Part shown: positions 21,852 to 32,428 of the stretch, piece by piece
Layout: each line of letters starts with the position of its first letter
How positions within the stretch are numbered: the first letter of the stretch is position 1
Assembly: GCA_004431415.1 (NCBI GenBank)
Contig: QPMI01000024.1
Span: 23,772 to 87,771, forward strand
Reading direction: 5' to 3'
From: Cyanophora paradoxa
Taxonomy: Eukaryota; Glaucocystophyceae; Cyanophorales; Cyanophoraceae
Length of the DNA: 64,000 nt
Notes under the pieces: model-generated
Databases searched by the model: none
What the model saw: only the letters and a program-made list of their open reading frames with translations
Told to the model about the DNA's origin: nothing
Made by a program: the position numbers and the translations under genes

Positions 21852-22036
21852 TACGTGCGTGGCATTAATATTTTAGACTAATCCACCATAGTAGTATAGT
21901 AAACGGGTATGATAACGATCATATAAAATACCAACAAGCACATCGACGTAGCGCAAGCACGCAAGGGCGCCGGCATTAATATTGTAGAGCGATGTACATG
22001 TCTCGTTAAAGCACGTGACCCGCGCGCGATCGACAG
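17477..22036. repeat. Tandem segmental repeat, copy B (4560 bp)
   Basis: Copy of 12721-17286 that is six bases shorter. The six differences I found are one-base losses in G/C runs at about 18014, 18024, 18066, 18649, 19051 and 20093. I saw no substitutions. Confidence 0.9.
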
Positions 22037-25000
22037 CGCGGCGTAAACAAACACGGCTCGTTCATCGACTTTGAAGTCCTGAAAATCGGCAAGGCGTTCA
22101 CGGATCCGAACGATGGCGCGAGCGGCCTGCAACCGTTCCAGCTCGCCGTAGAGGGAGCGCTGACTCTCGAGTTCGTGCCCAAGACGTTCACCTGGGTGCG
22201 CCGACAATTGCATTTGCAGCGATTGCGATGTGCATGGAATGGCAGGATCGCGATCGCTCACCGGTTGCTGCGCGTTCGCAGTCCTGGTTCCAACGCACGG
22301 CGATGTCCCCGACGCTTGACGCGGCGAGGTTAGCCGGAATGCTAGCGCTCGCTATATATATCGCAGGCCGCTTGGTCTCCTCTGAATCGACTTGATTGGA
22401 CAGGGAGACGTACTTCAACCAGCGCTGCAAGCGGGAGCTCGAGTGGAGCGGGGTCGAGATCCGCGAGGGCATCAGCCGCGCTGGGCGCGGGCTCGGCCAC
22501 TTCCTGCGGCGCCTGGCGCGCCACTACCTTATCTCCCCGGAGGAGGTGAGACACACATAAGCATAAAATAAAATATAAGTGCACGACGCTGTGATGAGCT
22601 CTGAATTTATAATTAAAGCTCTGCGTACGCTCCCCCCGCGAGGTTCTCGCAACGCGGCCTCACCGAACTCCCCGGCCCCCGCGCGCAGCTGGAGAGCTTC
22701 ATCGTAAGGCTCGTCCGCGCGCACCGCGTCATGAAGCAGTGGAAGTGCGTACTAGTATCTATGTGCTTGATTATAAGCTTGTATATGTTTAAATTTACGC
22801 GCTCGCCGACGTCGACCTGATCATTATTCTCGTACAGGCTGAACGCCGTGATGGCGGAGGGCGAGCTCACTTTTGAGAACGAGTCCTTCGGCGAAGCGGA
22901 GCAGAACAAGGACGTCTGGGTGAACGCGAGCGGCCCCGGCGTCGTGGGCGCCATCGATCAGTGGGCCGTCAACGCCGTCCTCGAGGTGGGCAAGGACGAG
23001 GTCGCGCTGGAAGGGTGCGTGTGCCGTACAGTTTGGACAATGGTCATCTAATATGATCATGATGTAATCAGGATGATAGAAGACTTGAAGAAGCAACTGA
23101 GGGAGCTCACCGAAATGGAGCGGAACAAGCCGAAAACTGTCGCGGAACAAGCCGAAAATATTCGCCGCAAGAAGGACGCCGTCCTGCACCTTCAGTCGAA
23201 GGTATGTTTCGGTTCAGAATTCGTATATATATCGGACCTTAGCGACGGCACCGAGCTCGAGCGGGCCCGTCAACGCGCGCGCGCAGATCCGCGAGAAGTC
23301 CGACAAGATCACATCGCTCCGCGACAAGCTGAAGCAGATGAACGGGACATCCATCCTCCCCGACACCCTCAGATTCGACGAGGTCTGTTGTCCATGTATA
23401 CATATTTATTTCGGCGACTGGCTCTGTATACGCAAGTAGAATGCGCCGTACGCGTCTTAGAGATGTTGTCTCGCAGCTCTGCTACCTCGTGCGCCAGGAG
23501 GCGCTGCTTCAGTGGGAGGCGCGCGCCGGTGACAACATTCGGCGCACGTTCCTCATCGGCAAGCCCCTCGAGTGGATCCTGGGAACCCGCATCGACGCCG
23601 CCGCTCTGGCTCGCGAGACGAAGCGCATGTTTCTTGGTGCGCTCGTACAGTTGGGAGCCTTCTTTTTAGCTAAAACTAGGAGACTCGTCTTACTGTTTTT
23701 GACGGATCGCTTCAACTTTCCTTGTCAGATTTCTCTCTCGAGTGCTTCGACTACATCGACGAGGCGGCTGAGGCGAGAGACTACGTCCCACGCCCTATCG
23801 ACACGCGTGAAATTCGCGGCCTTTCGCTGGTACGAACATTCTAATTGTAGACGCCTCAATTTCAAAGCTTGCGCGCATCTCATATCTGGCTTCCCCCAGG
23901 ACCCGCTCACCAGCTTCCCTGCGATCGTCGATTTCGTCACGAAGAACTGGTGCTTCATGTCCGGCGATCGCGAGTCACACGGCGTCCGCTTCTGGCAGTG
24001 GCCCGTCCTCATGTGGGACCCCGATCTCCATATTTCCAAGGTCCGTCTACGCGTGTACATGTTAACATTCGATCTGTTCTAGATCTGTGAGCTCGCATTT
24101 GGCGTGCTGAGCCCGGGGCCGGGGTACGTATACACGCGCAGAGGAAGCTCACGTGGGAGTCGCGCTGGTACGAGTGGAACGCCGCGATGTGCTGGCCGCA
24201 GGAATTCGGGCCAGTGGAAATGCACAACGACGTCAAGGACAGCTTGTGCGCATGCGTCCGCGCAACAAACGTCCTCGCGCTGTGATTGATTCGCTCGAGC
24301 AGCGCTCTCAAGAATGACCCTGCGGCGACCGTTAACGGAAAAGAGGGTTTCGAACCTTCGGGGGTAGGAGCGACGGCGGAGGTCGACGTCGCGATGAAGC
24401 GTTACCTGAAGGCGATGTGCTGGGACGACCCCGTCGAGTACCTCCGTAAGATCGCCGCCTGCGGGTGCGAGTGACCGATTCGCCTCTTTAAAGCCCGTCG
24501 ATGGCTAGCCGCGTCCTCGAAACCCTTTGAGTGTAATCGAATGGCATGGCCACTCGACGTCTCCTTTCTGATCGCGTGCGATTTGACCAGGTACCACCTC
24601 GCCCGCGTGGACTCCGCCAAGACCGATCCCAACACCAAAGGCATCGACCGTTTCAAGCAGCACAAGGCAAAGATTCTTTCCGAGCTGCCATGTGAGTCTC
24701 GCCGCATTGGCGCACAATTAAAGCTTGCGAGGCCTGCTCTTCGTTGACCGATTCCCGCCGCCGCGGCCAGACCTGCTGGCACAGTCGAAGCACGCGGAGT
24801 TCTGCCGCCGCCTCATCAACGCCGGCTGCCTCGCCCCGAAGAACGAAGAGCTGGACGAGCTGGAGAAGATGGAGAACTCGCCCCTGCTCGAGCTCGAGCT
24901 CGCGGTCCCGCCCAAGGACTCGGAATCAGACGCGGACCGGCGCCGGCCGCGGCCCGCCTACCCCGCCCTCTACATCAAGCCTTTCTGCCTCCTCCCGTCG

Positions 25001-25231
25001 GCTATCAAGGCCTTTTACGTCGCCCTGGTGCGCCCCCGCTCTCTTCTTCTCCCTCGATTACTCCGCCGACTCGCGCCCCAGGCCAAGGAGCAGCTCTCGC
25101 GGCTGCTGGACCTGCTCTACTTCGGCAAGGTCTATCCCTTCGGGGCGGAGCCGCCCGAGGTCGACGCGAGGCGGGCGAAGGCGCCGCACTTCACCCTGAA
25201 GCTGCGCTTCCTCAACCGCCTCAAGGTGTAG
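22037..25231 (+). CDS. Downstream exons, unknown; probably the cytoplasmic part of the same gene
   Basis: A series of short GT-AG-bounded exons on the same strand, ending with TAG at 25229-25231. The first (22037-22195) begins right after the acceptor AG that ends copy B and is phase-compatible with the last exon of the polycystin module (both phase 0). Visible pieces: GSFIDFEVLKIGKAF, an exon ending YLISPEE, a coiled coil (MIEDLKKQLRELTEMER, about 23073-23200), LCYLVRQEALLQWEA (about 23478), FVTKNWCFMSGDRE (about 23935), a Glu/Asp-rich stretch and the C-terminus LRFLNRLKV. I recognise no domain. It could be a separate gene; no good start Met is seen, which favours continuation of the channel gene. 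Confidence 0.55.
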
Positions 25232-25939
25232 GCCTCGAGCTTCGCGATCGGCGGCTGCAGAGTTCACGTGCTCGTGCAACACATACGCGATTGCCTCCGG
25301 ATCCGGCATTTCGGCGGACAGTTGGAAAATAGCTGTAGGCATAGGCAGGCTGGCCTCCTTAACCGTCTCAAGGTGTAGGCCTCGAGCTTAGGAAAATAGG
25401 AAGTAGGAAAATAGCAGTAGGCATAGGCAGGCTAGCCTTCTTCAACCGGCTTCAACCGAAAATAGCAGTAGGCAGGCATACCCGCTTCATGATCAACCGA
25501 AGCTTAAGCCTTGAGGTTTAGGCCTCGAGCCTTGAGGATCGGCAACACGTACACGCGCGTCTGCGCGATCGCGAGGCTCGTCGTGCGCCGCGGCACCGCG
25601 GTACTCTCTTTCTCTTTCGAAGCATCAGTCCGCCGAAGGTCGCTTTCAATTGCTTTACTTTCCATTTTCACTTTCGTTTCGCATCGATTTTCGATGCAGC
25701 TGTCTTCTAATTATATATAAGCCAGGCAGCAGCTCACGGTCGGTGAAAGCTTTAGATAGGAAATAGCTGTAGGCAGGCTGACCAGTTTTTCTCGTGATTT
25801 GGGATCGATATCTGCGATCATGATCATGATCATGAGGAGATAATGGACTCCGGTAGATCTCTGCTCTCTGCCACATGGCTGCAGCTGTTTTCTGTTTTAA
25901 ATGTGAACTTGAATTAGTAGTATCTTTAGATCTCTCTAT
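25232..25939. other. Gene-free stretch with degenerate short repeats
   Basis: The end of the preceding gene (CTCAACCGCCTCAAGGTGTA, from 25211) is repeated in diverged form 147 bp later (from 25358). Units of GGAAAATAGCAGTAGGCATA type recur about 25323-25480 and near 25758. Also a GATCATGATCATGATCATGA run near 25815-25835. Confidence 0.6.
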
Positions 25940-26753
25940 ATGACGTTTAGGTTTCTTTCTCTGAACGTAGCAGGCAAACTAGATCGAGCTTTTCATGATG
26001 TATTAGGCAAATCTTATCGTTCTTTTCTCTTTGATTGCCTCCGCGATAGCGCGCGGCATTCAGCTGTGTTCCTGCAGGAGACTCATGTTTCTTCTTCCTC
26101 ATTATCCAAGCGCCTCGCGCGCGCCTGGGGATCGGCCCCCTCTTTTTGGTCTCATAACCCTAGTGGTCAGGCCACTCAGGGGGTTGCCGCTCTCTTTCCT
26201 GGTGATTCCCCTTTTCAAATTCGGTTGTTGACTCCAGCTGATAGTCCTCGACTTCAACTTTTCTTGTTCGAGACCAAATTTGGTCCCATTTATTTTTGCA
26301 ATGTATATGCTCCTACAGATGATTCTGAGCGTCGCGGTTTCTATGAAACTCTTCTTTATACTCTCGAGTCCGTGGTTCCTTTCGACAGCCGCCTCATCTT
26401 AGGAGGAGATTTTAATTTCCACGAGCTCCCTCTGATGCTCCCGGCCCTAGTCGTGGAACCCCTCCCCCGACGCCTTTGAGTTGATCCGAGCTCGTTATGG
26501 CCTTTTCGATGCCGGGCCTCACACTAGAGCGTGCTTTAAAACCTGGAGCCGGCCGCGGCCGGCGGGCGGGACGATTGAGTCCCGGCTCGATTATTTTTTC
26601 CTCTCGTCCTCCCTCCGCGATTGGGCCGTCTCGCTTCGGCCGTGGACGGCTTACTCTGCAGTTGGCGAGCCACGCAATTCTGATCATATAGGCATCTATC
26701 TCACACTTAAAGCCCCGGAATCTCTCGCCGTGGCCCCGGTCGCTGGCGCATGA
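25940..26753 (+). CDS. LINE endonuclease domain (EEP/APE fold), two frames
   Basis: Frame 1 (25940-26479) has the N-terminal metal-binding motif SLNVAGK (Asn9), LQETH (Glu47), NVYAPTD (Tyr123) and LGGDFNF (Asp157, Asn159). Frame 2 (26481-26753) continues with SRLDYFFLS and the catalytic SDH motif (NSDHIGIYLTL). All key residues of an apurinic-type endonuclease are present. The enzyme nicks genomic DNA to prime reverse transcription. The frame change lies in the C-rich CCCCTCCCCC near 26460-26470. Confidence 0.85.
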
Positions 26754-28593
26754 ACTGGGCGGCGTATGGGACATGCCCGGAATATTCTGGTTTCATTTCT
26801 ACTATAATTCGTGACTGGCGCGCCGCGTGGCCATTAGTTACAGATCGCGTCCGTCGGTGGGACGCCCTCAAATCCGAGCTCCAGCGTCGTGTTCGGGCCT
26901 GGGAGCTTGATGAGAAGCGCAGGCGGAAGGACGCTTACATCTCCGCTGTTCGAGCTCTCGAGGCTCTCATCCGTCGCCACGCCGCTGGCTCTATTGATGA
27001 TGTCGCTTTCCGTACACTGCGCACTTCTATGATGCGCAGCTTGAATTCGCTTGTGTCTGACTATGCCAGACAGCATTCACGCAAAGAAATTCGTTTCGCC
27101 GCAACTCAAGATGGACGGTCTAGTAAAGCTTTTTTTGAGCATTATTTACCGGATTCTCATGCTCAGTTCCCGGAGGGGCTTCGGGCCCTCGACACCGAAG
27201 GCCCAGAGGCCGCGTCGGACGACCCCCGCACTTTGCTCGAGCTTTCTTCCGCCTATTACGCTCAACTATATGACGGCGCTGCAGCTCAGGCCGCGGTTGA
27301 TCGGTCGCTAGCTGAGCGGTCTGGCGTTGCCTCTCTCTATTCCCCTCACCGCCTGCTCCCTACTGAGTCTGCTGATCTTGACTCTGACTTATCGTCTGGA
27401 GAACTATTTCGTGCTTTTAAGGAGATGTCTGGCGGAGCCAAGTCTCCTGGCATCGATGGTCTCCCTGCTGAATTCTACGTTCACTTTTTTGATGAGATTG
27501 GCCCCGATTTCTGTGCTTACATCGCTGCTATGTATGAGTCTGGGCAGCCGTCCGAGTCTTTGCGGCACGTCCTCATTACTCCTATTACTAAACCGGCAAC
27601 GGACCCTACTTTGATTGCAAATCGCCGCCCAATTTCTCTCTCTAATGTCGAAGAGCGTGCAGTCGAGCGCGCCCTCTCCAACCGCTTAACGCCACTCATG
27701 TCTGGTCTTGTATCCCGCTTTCAGTCTGGCTTTATTCATCGTCGGTCCGCAGTGCACCAGGTTATGCTTGTTTATCTTCTCATGCATTACGAGGGCGGTA
27801 ATCCTGCACTTGAACAGCTGTGCTTCGGATTTCTTGATTTTTCAAAAGCCTATGACCGCGTTAACTGGAGCTTCCTTTTCTGGTCGCTCGAACAGTTCGG
27901 TTTCGGGTCCCAATTTATCAAGTGGGTCCGCCTGCTCTACTCTGATCTGCAGGGTTCTGTTCACATTAACGGCTGGACCTCCGCCCCTTTCCCCATTCGA
28001 TGCGGTGTACGTCAGGGTGGCCCCTTTCGCCCTATCTATATAATTTGTGCACACACCTTTTAGCCCTTTTGATTAATGCTGATGCTCGTATACGAGGTGT
28101 CCGCTTGTCCTCTAGCTCTCTTTGCAAGGTGCTCCAGTTTGCAGACGACACGGTTCCTTTAATCTCGTCTTTTACCGAATTGCCTTTCTGGAAAGAGTGC
28201 TTTGATAAATACTGCCGGCTCTCTGGAGCTCTTATTAATCTCGAGAAATCTAGCCTTCTTCCACTCCGCGATATCCCCGCACATGCCTGGCCTAGCGTCG
28301 AGGACTGCCCCTGGCGGCGTCTTCAGGTGACGGATCTCCCTCCCGCTGAAAAAATTCGAAAATACCTGGGCTTTCCACTAGAGCCCGATCTGTCTCGGTT
28401 CTGGCGGAAAAAGACCGCTGCTCTTGATATCCGTGTCCAGCAAGCGAAGACTTATCGCATGCCGATGCGTTCCGGCGTTCTCCTTGCCTGGGCTGTATTT
28501 ATTGGGTCCCTACATTATGCTCTATATTTGCTTGACCCCCTGATGCTCAGTATTCGACATGGCAAGAGAAGCTTCGCGCTTTTGCTGGCGTGA
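26750..28593 (+). CDS. LINE reverse transcriptase domain, two frames
   Basis: Frame 1 (26750-28063) contains the fingers motif KSPGIDGLPAEFY, NRRPISL, QSGFIHRRS, palm motif A FLDFSKAYDRVNW and motif B GVRQGGP. Frame 2 (28000-28593) carries on with PLSPYLYNL and the catalytic motif C FADDT. The break at about 28017 is repaired by one extra G in CAGGGT. It copies the element RNA into DNA at the nicked site. The start follows PGRWRMN, a conserved endonuclease-RT linker signature in L1-type LINEs, again after a C-run frame break. Confidence 0.9.
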
Positions 28594-30427
28594 GCGGGCA
28601 GCTTTCGAAGTATATTTCTCCTCTGCCGTGGCGTCAAGGTGGTCTCAACTGCCCGGATATTCGAGCTTTTTCGTTATCGCTGAAAATGAAGTGGGTGGCC
28701 TTGCTCGCTGACCCCTCTTGTTCAGCTCCTTGGAAGGAGTACCTCTTGAGCAAACTGGACGCTCAGCTGGCACCTTTTTCCTATGGCCCCGCCCTTGTCT
28801 CGCTCCGCCTCCCACTTGACAGACTTGACTTGCCTCCTATTTGGAAGCGGACTCTCTCCGAGTGGGCTCAGCGCCAGGGCGTGTGTCAACCTCGTAACTC
28901 TCCCGAAGTGTTATCCCAACCTCTTTTCTTCAATCCTCTGTTCAGTACTCCCGGCGACGAGGTCGACTGGAGTCGCTGTGCACGGTCCGGCTTGCTGCGG
29001 GTCTGCGATATCTGGGATTGTGCTGCCCGGGGGTTCCGGGCTCCAGCAGCTGCCTCCTCCGCCCTCCACTCCTTTTTCCCTAGTCTGTGTTCTGCGCTCC
29101 CGGCTACTTGGCGCCAGGTTCTCGAGGCCCTGCATCGCCGCCTCAGCATCTCTGGTGGTCCGGACCGGACGCCTCGTTTGCTCTCCTTCGAGGCCCAAGT
29201 GGTACTTTTGTTGCCTTCCCTGTTCGCGATAACCAGATAATTCCACGGGTGCTGGACTACATACCGCGCGTTCCTTGCCGCCCTGCGGCTTCCCACCCTG
29301 TGGGCCTATCCTCGAGCTCCAATTCAATTCTGTCCCGTTTGCTCCCGCTGCATGTTTGCTTCAGCGCTGTCTTCCTCTCTCTTCGTCGCGGGACCCTGCC
29401 TGGCCTTTTTGTTCTTGGCGCAGGCCCTTCGGCCTTTCTTTCTCTTGATAATCTTGCGTTCACTTTCGCTCGTATGCTCCCTCTCCGCCTCTCCTCTGTT
29501 CGTCGCTTCTACTGCCTTGAGGTCCAGCGGCTTCGCGATGTGTCTAGCCACGCTCAGATGCCCGATGCTAAGTGGGGGTTTCCCGGCGCCTTGTCTCCGT
29601 CCCGTCTTCCTAATCTTGTCGTCCTTCAGTGTTTCCCGATGCTTTGGATCGATGCTCTTTACCGTTTGCATTTCAAATTGTATCGTTTGGGCGAGCAACA
29701 GTCGCCCCGCCGTCGTTTCTGTCGGGTTTGTAATGACGGATCTGCTCGCTCTCACGCGCACGTTTTCTCTGAGTGCCCGCTTTCTCGTTCGTTCTGGGAT
29801 TTCATTCGTGAGCGCCTGAATTTCTGGGCTTCTACTCTTCCACCGGATGAGCGTGAAGAGGTCGCAGTGCCTGAGCTCTCTCTCTTCCACATCCTCTCGG
29901 TTCCGGATTTATCTGGGCCCATTTTGCGCAGTAAAGTTAACCCCGCCTTCTGCCTTCGCTCACTTGGAGCGATCCTTGCTGGCGTATTTTCCATCCAACA
30001 GGTTGCTCGCGCTCGGTGCGATCTTGAGGAGGCTGACATTGATGCGCCTTCTTACAACCGCGCCGCGCTTGTTGCCGCCTGGGACAGAAATATGTCGTAC
30101 CTCGAGTTCACCCTTTCGCAGGCTTCGGCCTTGTTGGAGGAGCGGCGCGCTCGCTTGGCTGCTGCTGACGCTGATGATCAGGCTGCCTCGGATGATGACG
30201 CACATGATTCAGAGTCTGGTACCGGTTCTCATCGTTCTAGTTCAAGCTCTGATTCTGACTCGTCCGGCGCTCCTTCTTCGGGCGGTGCTGACAACCTCGT
30301 CTCTTCGCGTGACATCGATTCTGTCCTCCGGAATCCTGCGGAGTTTGCCGTTCGTGGGAATGTCCCGTTGGGATCCCTGGTGGTCGCCCGCCTCCTGCGC
30401 CGTCCCCTCCTGCTCTGGCCCCTGTAG
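28590..30427 (+). CDS. LINE C-terminal region with zinc-binding motif, several frames
   Basis: Begins with the post-RT region typical of L1/Tx1 elements (WRQGGLNCPDIRAFSLSLK). The later frame (29087-30427) has a zf-RVT-like finger FCRVCNDGSARSHAHVFSEC (Cys-x2-Cys, His-x-H, Cys), then helical sequence and an acidic/Ser-rich stretch (SSSSSDSDSSGAPSSGG). The middle part near 29200-29350 is ambiguous between frames; one alternative frame has CPVCSRC. Presumed RNA or DNA binding. Confidence 0.7.
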
Positions 30428-32334
30428 TGACCCTTGGGCCCATTCCTATTCCTGCTCTCGCTGCCCCTCTCGACGCTCCTTTCCCCCCATTCCCTGCGGT
30501 CCCGATCCCTGTGCTCCTTGGCCCTCTGGCCCCGCCTCTGCCTCCTCCCTCCTTACAACTTGCTGTCACGGGGCCTCTTCACTTGCCTGTTCCCCGGCAG
30601 GTCCCTGGTCATCTTGCAGCTCCATACCCCTTCTTACCTCTTCCCCTTGCTCCTCCACTTCCGCCCCTGCGAGGCCCTCTTTCTGACGTCCTCCTGGGTC
30701 AGCCCCCTCTTCAGCCCATCCTTCTTGCCCCCGCTTCTGCAACTGTGACGCTGGGCGGCACTATCTTTTTGCATGCCCCTCCCGCCTCTACGTCCCCGGT
30801 CTCTTTGCGTCTGCATCCACTTTCCCGGATCCGCTTGCAGGCCCCCTCGCCTCCAGAGCTCGCCATCACTTCGGCCTCCCTCGCCTCCGCTCTCGATTCT
30901 CCATACCCTTCGAATAGCCGCCTCCTCTCTCCTCCTCCGCCCTCCCTCCCCCCCTCGAGCTCCGGGTCCTCGGCCTCTGCCCCGCTTCCGAGTGTTGGCG
31001 AGACTGTCCTCTTTTCGATCTCCCCGTCATTCCGGCTCCCTGCTCCCCCTTCGGCGCCTCGGGTCCCATCTGCGGGTCCTATCCCGCTTCCTGGCGCTCG
31101 TGAGATTCGCCGCCGGCGCCCTCGTCGGGCCCTTGCGCCCTCGAGCTCGTCTCTCTCTGCACCGCCCATGGCCATGACCTCCGTGTCATCTGCTCCGGCG
31201 CCACCCGACCTTTCTCCTGCTTTGCTGCCCTCTCTTCGGCGCCGGCAGCGATCCCCGTCACCTGCTCGTGGCCCTTCCCCTGCCTCCGACCCTTCCTCGG
31301 CCCCCTCCTCGCCTCTTCCGTCTCGTCGGCCCCCGCCGCATTCCCGTCGGCGGATCTCTCGATCGACCCTGGACTCTCCGCCTGCCACTGTCTGCGGGTA
31401 CCTCCGCCGCCGTGTTCGGCGCCGGCTGTCAGTACTTTGCTCGGTAGCTCCCCCGTCGTGGCTCCTCGGGGCCTCTTCGTCGTCGTCGTTCGCTGGGTTC
31501 CGGCTCCGGGTCAGATTTCTCGCCGGGCTTACCTTCTCCTGGCTCTGCTCCTGGGCCCTCAGCTCCGGGACCGGCTTCCCCGATCTCCTTCCGGACTCGT
31601 GGTCGTACCCGTCGCCGGCTTGCCGAGCCTGCGGCTCCTTCTACTTCCCCCGGCGGTTTGCCGGGCCGGACCCTCCGGCCTTTGTTCTTGATACCGGACT
31701 ACCGCCTTTGTCCTTGTCTTCTGCTTCGCTGGTCGCGATCGTATCCCGCCGGCGCCGGCGTACTTCTTCGTCTTCTAGTTTAGTTCGGTCTGGTTCGGAT
31801 TCTGATCGTAGTGTTGATGCTAGAGTTAGTTTCAATACTAGCTATAGTCCTCGTGCTCGACCTGTTGTTCGCCGTCGTTTGCAGTTCGATTGCCCGCCTC
31901 GACCCCGGCCGGCTTTAGTGATTCCTTTGACTGTTCTTTTGCCTGCTCTTGATCCGCCTGCTCCGCCTCCTGTGTCCTCCTCGACCTCGTGCCGTAGCTC
32001 TGCCCTTTCGCATCGTCCTGCTTCGCCTCCGCCTCCATGTCGTCTTGTTGTTCCTCTTACTTGTCTTCTTCCTGTTATTTATCTTTCTCAATTTTGTCCC
32101 CCGCTTCTTAGTGATGTAATTCCTTCTGATATTGATGGTATCTCTAGCTCTGGCTCTTCTTCGTGTCAGTTATCCTCTAGCTCTGGCTCTTCTTCGTGTC
32201 AGTTATCCTCTGTCCCTAGATCTGCTCGATTTATCGTCTCTTCTCGCAATCGATCTGTCTCGAGCTCTGTGTCTTTCCTTTTTTATTGTCGATTTTGGCT
32301 CTTTGTCTTATCTTTCTTCGTGCTCTTGTCTTAG
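30427..32334 (+). CDS. LINE Pro/Ser-rich C-terminal tail (635 codons open)
   Basis: An extra G in the run near 30370 would join the previous frame to this one (PLGIPGGRPP...), so the tail is probably the C-terminus of the same polyprotein, not a separate ORF. It is very rich in Pro, Ala, Ser and Arg, with low-complexity stretches such as RRRRRTSSSSSLVRSG, a tandem SSSGSSSCQL pair and a hydrophobic end (FLFYCRFWLFVLSFFVLLS). It is the only part kept in the two truncated copies. No known domain. Such a long tail is unusual for a LINE. Confidence 0.6.
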   Translation: MTLGPIPIPALAAPLDAPFPPFPAVPIPVLLGPLAPPLPPPSLQLAVTGPLHLPVPRQVPGHLAAPYPFLPLPLAPPLPPLRGPLSDVLLGQPPLQPILLAPASATVTLGGTIFLHAPPASTSPVSLRLHPLSRIRLQAPSPPELAITSASLASALDSPYPSNSRLLSPPPPSLPPSSSGSSASAPLPSVGETVLFSISPSFRLPAPPSAPRVPSAGPIPLPGAREIRRRRPRRALAPSSSSLSAPPMAMTSVSSAPAPPDLSPALLPSLRRRQRSPSPARGPSPASDPSSAPSSPLPSRRPPPHSRRRISRSTLDSPPATVCGYLRRRVRRRLSVLCSVAPPSWLLGASSSSSFAGFRLRVRFLAGLTFSWLCSWALSSGTGFPDLLPDSWSYPSPACRACGSFYFPRRFAGPDPPAFVLDTGLPPLSLSSASLVAIVSRRRRRTSSSSSLVRSGSDSDRSVDARVSFNTSYSPRARPVVRRRLQFDCPPRPRPALVIPLTVLLPALDPPAPPPVSSSTSCRSSALSHRPASPPPPCRLVVPLTCLLPVIYLSQFCPPLLSDVIPSDIDGISSSGSSSCQLSSSSGSSSCQLSSVPRSARFIVSSRNRSVSSSVSFLFYCRFWLFVLSFFVLLS

Positions 32335-32428
32335 TTATTTTGCTATTTTGTCTCTATGCCCCCTGGGCAGCCCCCGCAGTGCTGGTGTCTAGAGACTGTG
32401 GCCGGTAATTCACCAAAAAAAAAAAAAA

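Larger units (their letters stand above)
25940..32428 (+). mobile_element. Near full-length LINE (non-LTR retrotransposon), L1/Tx1-like
   Basis: Order of domains: AP-type endonuclease, reverse transcriptase, C-terminal zinc-binding region and a very long Pro/Ser-rich tail, ending in a 14-A tail (32415-32428). The 5' boundary is uncertain; coding starts at 25940. It is broken into several frames, but most joints are fixed by one extra base in a G/C run (26725-26745, 28015, 28535, 30370 regions); the joint near 26465 needs one base fewer. It is the likely parental type of the truncated copies at 7048 and 9385, all on the plus strand. Near identity of the copies implies recent activity. Confidence 0.9.

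Noticed and set aside
25890-25939. Target-site duplication for the long LINE (TCTCTAT near 25932 and after the A tail at 32429)
   Set aside because: Only 7 bp in a T/C-rich context and inside the likely 5' end; not convincing.
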